Source of the DNA: CAVVAL01 sp963740215
Lineage (GTDB): Bacteria > Actinomycetota > Actinomycetes > Mycobacteriales > Cryptosporangiaceae
Reading direction: 5' to 3'
Assembly: GCA_963740215.1 (NCBI GenBank)
Contig: CAVUDJ010000012.1
Span: 682,001 to 746,000 of the forward strand
DNA length: 64,000 bases
A program made the translations under genes and the position numbers. Shown here piece after piece: positions 33,742 through 43,901 of the stretch. The notes beneath the pieces are model-generated. The model worked only from the letters and a program-made list of their open reading frames with translations. It did not search any database and had not been told where the DNA came from. Numbering within the stretch: position 1 is the stretch's first letter; each line of letters begins with the position of its first letter.

Positions 33742-35412
33742 TCACACCACTGTCGCGTGGCCGGCGATGTGCACCCGTACGTGCTGGTCCCAGGCGACGC
33801 CGACCGCCCACGCGACACCGTCCACCTGCTTGGCGGCGTGCTTCACCGGCGCGAGCTGCCGCGACACCTCGCCCGGCTCGGCGATCGTGCCGGTGCCGCA
33901 GTCGAGCGTGGCGACCGACACCGACAGCACCCCTCGATCCGTCTCGGGCAGCCTGTCGAACAGGCCACGCACGGCCATCTCGGCATCCGCGCGGGGCGTG
34001 AGCAGGATGAAGTCGTCGCCGCCGATGTGCCCGACCCAGCTTCCGGGGACGAACGCGGCCACCGCACGCAGCGACTTCGCCAGCTCCTTGATGAGTGTGT
34101 CGCCGCCCGCGAACCCGAGCCGGTCGTTGACGGCCTTGAAGCCGTCGATGTCGATCCAGTGCACGGCGACGCCGCCCGGAGCGACCAGCCGGCGGCGCAT
34201 CTGCTCCTCGATCGCCCGCCCGCTCGGCAGCTCGGTGAGCGCGTGCAGCGACAGCGCGGTGTCGAGTTGGGCGTGGTGTACGGCCGTGAGCAGGTCGTAC
34301 ACGCGGACCACGCCGACACAGAGGCCGGCGTCGTCGACCACCACGAGGTCGTCGTAGCTGCGGTTGCCCGAGCGGGACGTGATCAGCCCGATCGCCTCCC
34401 GGATCGCGGCACCCGGTGGGACCACCCGAGGCGGCGTGGCGTGGTGCATCGCCGATCGCCGCGCGTTGAGCGCGTGCCCGAAGGGTCCGCTCGCCACCAC
34501 CATGAAGTGCGAGCGGTGCACCGCGCCGGCAGGACGGCCTGCCTGGTCGAGGAGGACGACCGTGAGCAGGTCCTCGTCGTCGCTGAACAGCTGCCGGACC
34601 GTCTCGCCCGAGCTGTCCGCCGGCGCCGTTACCGCACGACGCATGAGGTCGTGCATCAGCGGACCGTCCGGCTCGCCATCGTCGCTGGCGGTGAAACCCG
34701 TGGTGCCGAGCCTCGGCGGCGGTACCACCACATCGGCGCACCACTCCGCGGACGGCGGCGCGAGCAGCATCCCCTGCCCGTGCGCGACGCCGAGCGCCCG
34801 CAACGCCGCGAGCTGCTCGTCCGTTTCGATGCCTTCCGCGACGAGCTGCGCGCCGATCCGGCGGCAGTACAGCAGGAGCGCCTCGACGAGCGCCGCCGCT
34901 TCGTCGCTGTCGGGTAGGTCGGCGACGATGCCACGGTCGGTCTTGACCGTCTGCGGCCGCAGCGCCGTGATCATGCGCAGCGAGGCATGGCCGTTTCCGA
35001 CGTCGTCGATGGCAATCGCGTACCCGTGGTTGCGCAGTGACGCGCACCGGCGCCTCGCGGTGACGAGGTCGAGCACCGCTTCCTGCTCGGTCAGCTCGAC
35101 GACGAGCGTGTGCGGTTCGCGGCCGGTACGGGCAACCGCCGCGTCGAGCTGGTCGCGCAGGTCCGGGATGGTCATGATCGTGCTCGGCAGCAGGTTGACA
35201 TGGAGCGCGGTGGCAACACCGGCGCCCGCCTCGATCGCGGTGAGCGCGAGTTCCAGATCGAGGGCGTTGACGTCGGCGGCTCTGGCGAAGAGGTCGGCCA
35301 CGGATCCGCTCACAGGGCGAGCCAACGCTTCGTGGGCGGTGACACGGCCGGTTGTGAGGTCGACGATGGGCTGCAGCACCATCGGGTGCCGCCACGCGGG
35401 TGCGTCGGCCAT
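33742..35412 (-). CDS. EAL-CBS-GGDEF domain protein (c-di-GMP metabolism)
   Basis: About 556 residues from the ATG at 35412 (a TTG at 35457 is in frame). Domain order: EAL (residues 10-235) with AHEALARP, HVNLLPSTI, VVELTEQEAVL, IAIDDVGNGHASL, VKTDRGIVADL and LVAEGIETDEQL, all catalytic residues present; a CBS-like pair (VVPPGAAIREAIGLITSRSGNRSYDD...CVGVVRVYDLL); and GGDEF near the end, with HWIDIDGFKAVND and the site HIGGDDFILL. GGDDF instead of GG(D/E)EF and no RxxD inhibitory site suggest a weak or dead cyclase, so the net activity is probably phosphodiesterase. It is a possible modulator of the pool sensed by RsiG at 61.2 kb. Confidence 0.9.
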   Translation of the reverse strand: MADAPAWRHPMVLQPIVDLTTGRVTAHEALARPVSGSVADLFARAADVNALDLELALTAIEAGAGVATALHVNLLPSTIMTIPDLRDQLDAAVARTGREPHTLVVELTEQEAVLDLVTARRRCASLRNHGYAIAIDDVGNGHASLRMITALRPQTVKTDRGIVADLPDSDEAAALVEALLLYCRRIGAQLVAEGIETDEQLAALRALGVAHGQGMLLAPPSAEWCADVVVPPPRLGTTGFTASDDGEPDGPLMHDLMRRAVTAPADSSGETVRQLFSDDEDLLTVVLLDQAGRPAGAVHRSHFMVVASGPFGHALNARRSAMHHATPPRVVPPGAAIREAIGLITSRSGNRSYDDLVVVDDAGLCVGVVRVYDLLTAVHHAQLDTALSLHALTELPSGRAIEEQMRRRLVAPGGVAVHWIDIDGFKAVNDRLGFAGGDTLIKELAKSLRAVAAFVPGSWVGHIGGDDFILLTPRADAEMAVRGLFDRLPETDRGVLSVSVATLDCGTGTIAEPGEVSRQLAPVKHAAKQVDGVAWAVGVAWDQHVRVHIAGHATVV

Positions 35413-35527
35413 GAACAGAGTTTGCGCTGGTCCGACACGCCTGGCAGCCCTACTCAAGGAAGTTCACATGACCGTTGCGTCCCGGACATAATCAGGAGGA
35501 CCCGCTCCGATGCGGAGGGAATCGCCG

Positions 35528-36403
<876 letters not shown>

Positions 36404-36484
36404 GCGCCTGGGGGTGTCGGCCCTAGGGCGTCGTCGATGCCTCGTAACATCTGGTGGCCACGTCCACGTCACCCGAGGTTTACC

Positions 36485-37111
36485 GTGCGCATCAACCTTC
36501 GTCCCACTGAGCAAGCGTTCTACGGCTTCTTCAGCCAGGCCGCCGTCAACCTGGTCAAGGGCGCAGAGATCCTTACGGAGCTGAGCCTGCCTGACCCCGA
36601 CCACCAGGGCATCTCGGACCGGCTCGGCGAGATGGAGCACGCGAACGACGAGGTCACGCACGAGATGCTGCGCAAGCTCAACTCGACGTTCGTCACGCCG
36701 TTCGACCGCGAGGACATCTACCGCCTCGGCTCCACGCTCGACGACGTGATGGACCACATGGAGGCCGCGGGCAACCTCGTCTACCTGTACGGACTCTCCA
36801 AGATGCCGTCGCTGCCGCGCGAGATGCACGAGCTGGTCGAGGTGATCGCGAAGTGCGCGGCGGTCACCGCCGAAGCCATGCCGCGGCTCAAGGCCATGAA
36901 CCGTCTCGAGGAGTACTGGATCGAGGTCAACCGGCTCGAGAACGAGGGCGACCGTGCGTACCGGATGCTCCTGGTGCGGCTGTTCAGCGGCGAGTACGAC
37001 GCACTGACCGTGCTCAAGCTCAAGGAGGTCGCCGACGAACTAGAAGCCGCCATCGACGCGTTCGAGCACGTGGCGAACACGGTCGAGACCATCGCGGTCA
37101 AGGAGTCGTAG
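36485..37111 (+). CDS. DUF47 (PhoU-like) phosphate transport accessory protein
   Basis: 208 residues from the GTG at 36485 (CGAGG upstream), giving MRINLRPTEQAFYGFF; an ATG at 36437 would add an odd basic stretch. All-helical PhoU-like protein with GISDRLGEMEHANDEVTHEML, PFDREDIYRLGSTLDDVMDHMEA and LEVIAKCAAV-type helices carrying the E/DxxxD metal motifs. DUF47 proteins are almost always encoded just before PiT transporters and modulate them. The PiT gene starts 4 bp after this stop. Confidence 0.92.
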   Translation: MRINLRPTEQAFYGFFSQAAVNLVKGAEILTELSLPDPDHQGISDRLGEMEHANDEVTHEMLRKLNSTFVTPFDREDIYRLGSTLDDVMDHMEAAGNLVYLYGLSKMPSLPREMHELVEVIAKCAAVTAEAMPRLKAMNRLEEYWIEVNRLENEGDRAYRMLLVRLFSGEYDALTVLKLKEVADELEAAIDAFEHVANTVETIAVKES

Positions 37112-37114
37112 CCG

Positions 37115-38110
37115 GTGGAATTCGCCGCGATCTTGGCGATCATCGCCATCGCGCTGGTCTTCGACTACACGAACGGGTTCCACGACGCCGCCAATGCCAT
37201 CGCGACGTCGGTCTCCACTCGCGCACTGACGCCCCGCGTGGCGCTGCTCATGGCTGCCGTCATGAACTTTGTCGGCGCGCTCATCGGCACCGGCGTCGCC
37301 AAGACGGTCGGCAGTGGAATCATCGAGGCGCCCGAAGGCTCTGCTGGCCTGCTCGTGGTTTTCTGCGGCCTCGCCGGCGCCATCACCTGGAACATCATCA
37401 CCTGGTACTTCGGCCTGCCGTCGTCGTCATCACACGCGCTCATCGGCGGGCTGGTCGGCGCCGCTCTGGCCGGCAGCGTGGGCGTCAAGTGGCTCGGGAT
37501 CGCCGAAAAGGTCGTGATTCCAATGATCCTGTCGCCGCTAGTTGGCTTTGTCATCGCCTACCTGCTGATGATCGCCATCCTGTGGGTGTTCCGGCGCCAG
37601 CACCCGGCGCGCATGTCCCGCGGATTCCGGCTCGCGCAATCTGTGTCGGCCGGGGCCATGGCGCTCGGTCACGGGCTCCAGGATGCGCAGAAGACCATGG
37701 GCGTCATCGTGCTCGCGCTCGTCGTCGGTGGATATCAGACCACGTTCGACGTCCCGCTCTGGGTGATCGTCCTGGTGGCGCTCGCGCTCGCCGCCGGCAC
37801 CTACTCGGGCGGGTGGCGCATCATGCGCACTCTCGGTCGGCGCATCATCCACCTCGACCCGCCGCGCGGCTTCGCGGCCGAGATGACCGCCGCCAGCGTG
37901 CTCTACACGACCGCCTACGTGTTCGAGGTCCCGATCTCCACCACCCACACGATCACCTCGTCGGTAATGGGCGTGGGGGCGACGAAACGACTGTCCGCCG
38001 TGCGGTGGGGAGTGGCGGGCAACATCGTGACGGCATGGGTACTGACGATTCCCGCGGCCGCACTGGTAGCGGCGGCGACTTACCTGATCCTGCACCCTGT
38101 GCTGTTCTGA
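37115..38110 (+). CDS. pit: Inorganic phosphate transporter PiT
   Basis: 331 residues. Low-affinity metal-phosphate symporter in the membrane. The two inverted PiT repeats are marked by LVFDYTNGFHDAANAIATSV (GFHDxxNAIAT) and SVSAGAMALGHGLQDAQKTMG, plus AGAITWNIITWYFGLPSSSSHALIGGL and YVFEVPISTTHTITSSVMGVG (PxSTTH). GTG start, translationally linked to the DUF47 gene. Palindromic element copy 5 lies 30 bp after the stop and may terminate the operon. Confidence 0.96.
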   Translation: MEFAAILAIIAIALVFDYTNGFHDAANAIATSVSTRALTPRVALLMAAVMNFVGALIGTGVAKTVGSGIIEAPEGSAGLLVVFCGLAGAITWNIITWYFGLPSSSSHALIGGLVGAALAGSVGVKWLGIAEKVVIPMILSPLVGFVIAYLLMIAILWVFRRQHPARMSRGFRLAQSVSAGAMALGHGLQDAQKTMGVIVLALVVGGYQTTFDVPLWVIVLVALALAAGTYSGGWRIMRTLGRRIIHLDPPRGFAAEMTAASVLYTTAYVFEVPISTTHTITSSVMGVGATKRLSAVRWGVAGNIVTAWVLTIPAAALVAAATYLILHPVLF

Positions 38111-38136
38111 GCTCACGCCGCCGACCCGCGCCGCCC

Positions 38137-38200
38137 CGCCGAGTTTCGGACTTTTGAGGGTTTCGCGGCCTCCGCGACCCTCAAAAGTCCGAAGGTGGGC
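38137..38200. repeat. Palindromic element copy 5
   Basis: Left arm GCCGAGTTTCGGACTTTTGA and right arm TCAAAAGTCCGAA, with the same loop as copy 4; the right end is altered (GGTGGG instead of ACTCGG). It lies downstream of pit and 102 bp before the nuclease-like gene. Its loop is in the opposite orientation to that of copy 6 on the far side of that gene. Confidence 0.9.
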
Positions 38201-38301
38201 GGGGGCTGGGGCACCTCCGGATATCCACATCGTCTTTCGTCGTCCACAGATTGGCTCTGGCCGGTTCCGGAGGCACGTGGGTCAAGGCACCGTCCTCCGG
38301 T

Positions 38302-39195
38302 ATGACGACACACCCCATTCCCTCGTCCCTCCTTCAAACGCCTGCCTTCGCCAGGGCGGTAGCGCGGACGCAGGGCGTTACCGACGTACAGCTCGGTCGG
38401 CGGCGCCTGACCCGCGTTACCCAGGGTTGGTACGCCGATCAGCTCGATCCGTCGGACACGCTCGATCGGTGCTCGGCGCTGCTGGAGACGCTCCCGGACG
38501 ACACGGTGTTCAGCGACTCAACTGCCGCGCTGATCTACGGACTACCGATGCCGACAATCGTGAATCCGGTGATCGCGCCAGTGCACGTGACGCTGTCACC
38601 ACGGCCGGTTGTTCCTCAACGCCGGGAGATCGTGGTCCATCAACGGGCGTTGCCGGAGCGGCTGGTCCGGCAGGTTAGAGGTCTGCCCGTCACCTCACCG
38701 GAGAGGCTGTACGCCGATCTCGCCATGTCACTGTCCCGCGAGGAACTCGCGGTCGTCGGCGATGCGCTCCTTCGCGACGAATTGGCAACGCTAGCCACAC
38801 TCCAAAGCCTGGTAGACGCCTGCCGTCCGCGACGAGGTCTGCGCCTGGCGCGCGCTGTCGTTCCGCTGCTCGACGGTCGTTCGCAGTCGCCCCCGGAAAC
38901 GATCGTCAGACTGCGGCTCCAGGACGCTGGGCTGCCGGCGGAGACGCAGTGTCCTGTCATCGACAGCGCGGGCCGGCTCATCGGACACACCGACCTCGGA
39001 TACCGCAAGGAGCGTGTCGCTTTGGAGTACGAAGGGCGCCAGCATTCCGAAGGAGCGCAGTTCGACTATGACATCGACCGGTACTCGCGGTTCGCGGCGG
39101 CTGGCTGGCTCGTCCTCCGGTGCGGTCGGCGCGACCTCGCTGGCGGAAGTATGGAGCTGATATCCCGGGTGCGCGCCGCTCTGAGCGCCCGATGA
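38302..39195 (+). CDS. AbiEi/DUF559-type protein (winged helix plus PDDEXK-like nuclease)
   Basis: 297 residues. The N-terminus (SLLQTPAFARAVARTQGVTD, RRRLTRVTQGWYADQL) resembles the helix-turn-helix of AbiEi-type antitoxins. The C-terminal 100 residues look like a Vsr/DUF559 endonuclease fold: ETIVRLRLQDAGLP, HTDLGYRKERVALEYEGRQH, SEGAQFDYDIDRYSRFAAAG and WLVLRCGRRDL. The D...ExE/K-type residues are present in DLGY and ALEYEGR. Actinomycete genomes carry many such genes of unproven role. Here it is bracketed by palindromic elements 5 and 6 in inverted orientation, like a small cassette. The ATG at 38302 has no strong ribosome site. Confidence 0.8.
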   Translation: MTTHPIPSSLLQTPAFARAVARTQGVTDVQLGRRRLTRVTQGWYADQLDPSDTLDRCSALLETLPDDTVFSDSTAALIYGLPMPTIVNPVIAPVHVTLSPRPVVPQRREIVVHQRALPERLVRQVRGLPVTSPERLYADLAMSLSREELAVVGDALLRDELATLATLQSLVDACRPRRGLRLARAVVPLLDGRSQSPPETIVRLRLQDAGLPAETQCPVIDSAGRLIGHTDLGYRKERVALEYEGRQHSEGAQFDYDIDRYSRFAAAGWLVLRCGRRDLAGGSMELISRVRAALSAR

Positions 39196-39206
39196 GCGCA
39201 CCGCCC

Positions 39207-39267
39207 CCGAGTGTCGGACTTTTGAGGGTCGCGGAGGCCGCAGAACCCTCAAAAGTCCGAAACTCGG
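39207..39267. repeat. Palindromic element copy 6
   Basis: 61 bp, CCGAGTGTCGGACTTTTGAG on the left and CTCAAAAGTCCGAAACTCGG on the right, loop CGCGGAGGCCGCAGA. Its reverse complement nearly equals copies 4 and 5. It lies between convergent genes (nuclease-like and phoU). Confidence 0.92.
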
Positions 39268-39275
39268 CGCGAGCG

Positions 39276-39938
39276 TCAGAAGTTTGCGCGCTCCTCCGGG
39301 AGTATGCCCGTCACGAGGTAGACCACCGTCTGGGCGATGGACACCGCGTGATCGGCGTAGCGCTCGTAGTACCGGCCCAGCAGCACGACGTCGATTGCAG
39401 CTTCGACGCTGTACGGCCAGTCGCCGAGCACCGACCGGAACAGGCGCCGGTGAAGGGCGTCCATCGCGTCGTCGTCGACGTCGAGTCGCGCCGCGTCGCC
39501 GGCGTCCGGCTCGGCCAGTACGGCGCCGGCGCTCTCTGCCATCCGGCGTGCGACCACGCCGATCTCGCAGAACGTGGGCACGAGTTCCTCCGGCACCGCG
39601 TGGCTTGGATACCGCCGCCGCGCCACCTTGGCGATGTGGTGGGCGAGGGAACCCATGCGGTCGATGTCGATGCCGATCCGGATCGCCGAGACGAGCGCCC
39701 GCAGGTCGTTGGCCACTGGCTGCTGCCGGGCCAGAAGCTCGTACGTCTGCTCCTCGACGACGCGGCGCGCCTCGTTGAGCTGCTGGTCGAGCGCCGCGAC
39801 GGTGTCTGCGGCGTCCTGGTCGGCTGAGAGCAGGGCCTTGGTGCCCTGCTCGATCGCCTCGCCGGCAGTGGCTGTCATGTCGACCAGCGCACCGAGCACC
39901 GCGCCGAGCTGCGAGTGGAATCCTTCGCGCGCCACCAT
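39276..39938 (-). CDS. phoU: Phosphate signalling complex protein PhoU
   Basis: 220 residues from the ATG at 39938 (GGAGA upstream). Two three-helix PhoU repeats with metal-binding E/DxxxD: REGFHSQLGAVLGALVDM, VANDLRALVSAIRIGIDIDR, MGSLAHHIAKVARRRYP and VDDDAMDALHRRLFRSVLG, YYERYADHAVSIAQTVVYLVTG. It restrains phosphate signalling via the Pst transporter and the sensor kinase. It is the last gene of the pst cluster, 105 bp after pstB, as in mycobacteria and streptomycetes. Confidence 0.95.
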   Translation of the reverse strand: MVAREGFHSQLGAVLGALVDMTATAGEAIEQGTKALLSADQDAADTVAALDQQLNEARRVVEEQTYELLARQQPVANDLRALVSAIRIGIDIDRMGSLAHHIAKVARRRYPSHAVPEELVPTFCEIGVVARRMAESAGAVLAEPDAGDAARLDVDDDAMDALHRRLFRSVLGDWPYSVEAAIDVVLLGRYYERYADHAVSIAQTVVYLVTGILPEERANF

Positions 39939-40042
39939 TCTCCGTCTCCCAGAAGCGCCGTCCGCCAGAAACACGTCCGCTCAGAAACACACTGCCCGTG
40001 CCGGTCCCCAACCGACACGGGCGTAACCATATCGGCAGGTAC

Positions 40043-40942
40043 TTAGCCGAACCGGCCGGTGATGTAGTCCTCGGTGCGCTTGTCGCTCGGGTTGGTGAAG
40101 ATCTGCGACGTGCGGTCGTACTCGACCAGCCTTCCGTGCCGCACGCCATTGTCGTCAACGTCGGCGGTGAAGAAGGCGGTGCGGTCGGAGACGCGTGCGG
40201 CCTGCTGCATGTTGTGCGTGACGATGATGATCGTGTACTCACGCGCCAGGTCGTGCATCAGATCCTCGATGCGGGCGGTCGCGATCGGGTCGAGCGCCGA
40301 GCAGGGCTCATCCATCAGGATCACCTCGGGCCGCACCGCGATCGTACGTGCGATGCACAGCCGCTGCTGCTGCCCGCCGGACAGGGCAAGGGCGCTCTCC
40401 TTGAGCTTGTCCTTGACCTCGTCCCACAGCGCAGCCTTGGTCAGCGCCTCCTCGACCACGTCGTCCATGCTCTTGGTCTTGAGGCCGTTGACGCGGGGCC
40501 CGTACGCGATGTTGTCGTAGATCGACTTCGGGAACGGGTTCGGCTTCTGGAACACCATGCCGATCCGCCGCCGCACCTCGATCGGGTCGACCTCGTTGGC
40601 GTACAGGTCGTGGCCGTGGTAGGTGATCTTGCCCTTGACCCGGGCGCCAACGATGAGGTCGTTCATCCGGTTGAAGCAGCGGAGTACGGTGCTCTTGCCG
40701 CAGCCAGACGGGCCGATCAGCGCCGTGATCTCGTTGTAGCCCATCTGCAGGTTCACGCCGCGGACGGCCTCGTAGCTGCCGTAGTAGACGCTGACGTCGT
40801 TGACCTCGATGACGGCGTCGATCTCGACGGGGGGCTCGCGCCGCTCGGACACGTCGCCGATGGACACCTTGCTGGTCGTCACCGGCTCGTGGGTGCTGAT
40901 CTCGGTGGGGTTAAGGGGAGCGTTCGCCATTTCTTCCGCCAT
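40043..40942 (-). CDS. pstB: Phosphate ABC transporter ATP-binding protein
   Basis: 299 residues. After a 40-residue actinobacterial extension, the domain starts IEVNDVSVYYGSYEAVRGVNL. Walker A GPSGCGKSTVLRCFNRMND, the Q-loop in GMVFQKPNPFPKSIYDNIAYG, signature LSGGQQQRLCIARTI, Walker B VILMDEPCSALDPIA, and switch His in IIIVTHNMQQAARVSD. The long match to PstB includes the C-terminal KRTEDYITGRFG. It powers high-affinity phosphate uptake with PstA and PstC upstream in the same operon. Confidence 0.97.
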   Translation of the reverse strand: MAEEMANAPLNPTEISTHEPVTTSKVSIGDVSERREPPVEIDAVIEVNDVSVYYGSYEAVRGVNLQMGYNEITALIGPSGCGKSTVLRCFNRMNDLIVGARVKGKITYHGHDLYANEVDPIEVRRRIGMVFQKPNPFPKSIYDNIAYGPRVNGLKTKSMDDVVEEALTKAALWDEVKDKLKESALALSGGQQQRLCIARTIAVRPEVILMDEPCSALDPIATARIEDLMHDLAREYTIIIVTHNMQQAARVSDRTAFFTADVDDNGVRHGRLVEYDRTSQIFTNPSDKRTEDYITGRFG

Positions 40943-40985
40943 GTCTCTCAGGAGCGCCCGGCACTCGTGGGTCTGGTTGGGTGAC

Positions 40986-41888
40986 TCATATGCGCTTCTG
41001 GAACTTGTTCCGGATGAAGATCGCGACCGAGTTCATGATCAGCACGATTCCCAGGAGTAGCACGATCGCAGCCCAAGCGAGCTCGTGGAACTCCGACTGC
41101 GGTTGCTTGATCAGGTTGAAGATCTGGATCGGCAGGACTGTGTAGCCGCTCTGCAGACCGTCGGGGTTGTAGAGGATCGCCGTGCTGGCGCCGAGCAGCA
41201 GCAGCGGTGCCGCCTCGCCGATCGCTCGCGACAGCGCGAGGATCGAGCCGGTGGCCATGCCCGGGATCGCGGCCGGCAGCACCTGCCGGAGGGTGGTCTG
41301 CCACTTGGTGGCGCCGAGAGCGTACGAGCCCTGGCGGATCGAGTTGGGCACGGCGCGGATCGCCTCGCGGCTGGCGATGATCACGACGGGCAGCACGAGC
41401 AGTGCCAGCGTGATCGAGGCGGTGATGACGGTGAAGCCGAACCCGAAGGTGCGGGCGATGATGCCGAGGCCGAGAATGCCGAACACGATCGACGGCACGC
41501 CGGCGAGGTTCTGGATGTTCAACTCCAGAAGGTTGTTGTACCACTTCGTGTTGTCGGCGTACTCCTCCATGTAGATCGCGGCGGCGATGCCGGTCGGGAG
41601 GCAGATGAGCGCGGTCACGCTGATGACCCAGATGGTGCCCATGATCGCGGACTGCACACCGGATGAGTCGACGCGGGAGATCCGCGAGGTGGGCATCTCC
41701 GTCCACAGCCGGCTGTCGAGGCGATCCCAGCCCTGGACGACGGCATACACGATGAGCGTGGCCAGGAACGCGAATGCGATGAGCAGGCAGGCCTGGAGCG
41801 CCAGCTTGAACGCGACGTCAGCGGGGCGGGCGCCCTGCTTGCGTAGCGACGTCGGCACGGACCGGGCCCTAGCGGCGGTGGCGGTCAC
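40986..41888 (-). CDS. pstA: Phosphate ABC transporter permease PstA
   Basis: 300 residues, six transmembrane helices. Cytoplasmic EAA-type loop near ALGATKWQTTLRQVLPAAIPG, typical of PstA, preceded by AIYMEEYADNTKWYNNLLEL and AGVPSIVFGILGLG. The GTG start overlaps the pstC stop by four bases, which implies coupled translation. The C-terminus ends in NSVAIFIRNKFQKRI. Confidence 0.96.
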   Translation of the reverse strand: MTATAARARSVPTSLRKQGARPADVAFKLALQACLLIAFAFLATLIVYAVVQGWDRLDSRLWTEMPTSRISRVDSSGVQSAIMGTIWVISVTALICLPTGIAAAIYMEEYADNTKWYNNLLELNIQNLAGVPSIVFGILGLGIIARTFGFGFTVITASITLALLVLPVVIIASREAIRAVPNSIRQGSYALGATKWQTTLRQVLPAAIPGMATGSILALSRAIGEAAPLLLLGASTAILYNPDGLQSGYTVLPIQIFNLIKQPQSEFHELAWAAIVLLLGIVLIMNSVAIFIRNKFQKRI

Positions 41889-42844
41889 TCGTACACCTCC
41901 CGGAACCGGCGGACCATGCGGATGCTGAACGCGTTAAGCGCGAACGTGATGAGGAACAGCAGCGCGCCGACCGCGAAGATCGTGTCGTAGTCGATGGTGC
42001 CGACGGGGACGTCGCCGGAGCCCGCCGACGCGATGTACGTGGTCATGTTCATCATCGACTCGATCGGGTTCCAGTTGACGCCGTTGGAGACCAGACCGGC
42101 GGCGATGGTCACGATCATGGTCTCGCCGATGGCGCGGGAGATACCGAGAACGATCGCCGCGACAATGCCGGAGATCGCGGCTGGGAACACGACCCGCATG
42201 GACACCTGCATCTTCGACGAGCCCAGCGCGTAAGCGCCCTGGCGAAGGCTGTTCGGCACCGCGCTCATCGCGTCTTCGGCGAGGCTGGCGATGGTGGGCA
42301 CGATCATGACGCCCATCGCGATGCTGGCGACCAGCGCGTTCTGGAAGTCCGGCGTCTTGTCGCCCGGCCAGATGTCCTGGAGGAACGGGTTGATCATCTG
42401 GAGAGCGATGAACCCGTAGACGACGGTGGGAACTCCGGCGAGCAGTTCAAGGATCGGCTTGAGTGTCTTACGGACCGAACTGTGTGCGTACTCGCTGAGA
42501 TAGACGGCCGACCCGAGACCGAGCGGCACTGCGATGATCAGCGCCAACGTCGTGATCAGCAGCGTGGCGGACACGAGTGGCAGGACGCCGTACTCCTTCT
42601 GGTCGAACAGCGGAGTCCACGACTTGCCGGTGATGAAGTCGACGAAGCTGACGTGCGTGAAGAAGTCGATCGTGGGGCCGGCGAGCGCGACCACGATGCC
42701 GATGGTCGTCGCGATCGAGAGCAGCGCGGCGACGACGAGGACTGTCTCGATGGATTTCTCACCGATGCGGACGCGCGACTGCCGCAGGGGGTTGGAACCC
42801 CCTGCGGCAGCCGCGTCCCGACCGGTCGTGGTCGGCGTTGTCAC
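41885..42844 (-). CDS. pstC: Phosphate ABC transporter permease PstC
   Basis: 319 residues, six transmembrane helices after a cytosolic start. LELLAGVPTVVYGFIALQMI, IAMGVMIVPTIASLAEDAMS, and the EAA loop YALGSSKMQVSMRVVFPAAI are PstC hallmarks. A GTG start lies 11 bp after the pstS stop. The order pstS-C-A-B-phoU is standard. Confidence 0.96.
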   Translation of the reverse strand: MTTPTTTGRDAAAAGGSNPLRQSRVRIGEKSIETVLVVAALLSIATTIGIVVALAGPTIDFFTHVSFVDFITGKSWTPLFDQKEYGVLPLVSATLLITTLALIIAVPLGLGSAVYLSEYAHSSVRKTLKPILELLAGVPTVVYGFIALQMINPFLQDIWPGDKTPDFQNALVASIAMGVMIVPTIASLAEDAMSAVPNSLRQGAYALGSSKMQVSMRVVFPAAISGIVAAIVLGISRAIGETMIVTIAAGLVSNGVNWNPIESMMNMTTYIASAGSGDVPVGTIDYDTIFAVGALLFLITFALNAFSIRMVRRFREVYE

Positions 42845-42855
42845 ATGCGCCCCGA

Positions 42856-43810
42856 TCAGGCCTTGCCGAGCTTCTCGAACTCGGACTTGAGTGTTTCCTT
42901 CTGCTCTTCGGTCAGCGGCACGAACTTCACTTCCTTAACAACTTCATCGATGTTCTCGACGTAGTAGTTCACGAAGTCCTTGACCTCTTCGCGGTCCAGC
43001 GCCTTGTCGCTGACGTAGATGTACAGCGGCCGGGCCAGCGGCTTGTAGCTGCCGTCCTGGGCGGTCTTCACCGAGGGCTCGACGCAGCCGCCGCCGCCGT
43101 CGACCTTCACGGCCTTGAGCTTGCTCGAGTTCTCTTCGTAGTAGGAGAACCCGAAGTAGCCGATGGCGTTCTTGTCGGCCGCGACGCCCTGCACGAGCAC
43201 GTTGTCGTCCTCGCTCGGGGTGTAGTCGGTGCGGCTGGCCTTCGCCTTACCGTTGATCTCGGTCGGTGAAGTACTCGAAGGTGCCGGAGTCGGTGCCCGG
43301 GCCGAAGAGCTTGATCGGCTCGGCCGGGAACTCGGCCTTGACGTCCTTCCACGTCTTGACCTTGGAGTCTGGCTCCCAGATCTTCTTCAGCTCGGCGACG
43401 GTGAGGCAGTCGACGAAGCTGTTGTCCTTGTTGACCACGACGCTCAGCGCGTCGTTGGCGACGAGCAGCTCGGCGAACTTGATGCCCTTGCCCTCACAGG
43501 CCGTCTTCTCCTCGTCCTTGATCGGACGCGAGGCGTTGGAGATGTCGGTCTCACCGTTGCAGAACTTCTCGAAGCCACCGCCGGTGCCGGACTCGCCGAC
43601 CGAGATGTTGACCTTCGGCTGCTCCTCGCGGTACAGCTCGTTCGCGGTGTTGGTGAGCGGGAAGACGGTGCTGGAGCCGTCGATCTTGATGTCGCCGCTC
43701 AGCTCCTTCGACGAAGAGCTGTCGTTGTCGCCGCCGCACGCCGCGGTGAGCGCCAATGCGAACACGGCGGAGCCAGCCAGGAGCCGACGCCGCAGCAGGT
43801 TGCGGTTCAC
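42856..43810 (-). pseudogene. pstS: Phosphate-binding lipoprotein PstS, frameshifted
   Basis: Lipoprotein signal LLAGSAVFALALTAAC and then the phosphate-binding fold: IKIDGSSTVFPLTNTANELY, SVGESGTGGGFEKFCNGETD, ISNASRPIKDEE and GPGTDSGTFEYFTD. Near 43262 the frame breaks: one surplus C gives a premature TAA a few codons later. The rest continues in another frame as EINGKAKASRTDYTPSEDDN, VLVQGVAADKNAIGYFGFSY and PLARPLYIYVSDKALDREEV. Removing the C restores a PstS of normal length. Given the intact pst operon and its PHO box, a sequence error is likely. GTG start at 43810. Confidence 0.9.
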
Positions 43811-43901
43811 GCGTTGGACCTCTCGATCGTGGCCGGCAAGGGGCCAGATTCAACTGATGTCGAGAGGGACGCTACGGAGGGAAGGTTGCGCGCTGTCCCG
43901 G

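Noticed and set aside
31924..34917. A 997-codon open frame on the plus strand
   Set aside because: It runs antisense to the ECF41 sigma gene and across several real genes in other frames; it is a high-GC shadow with no domain.
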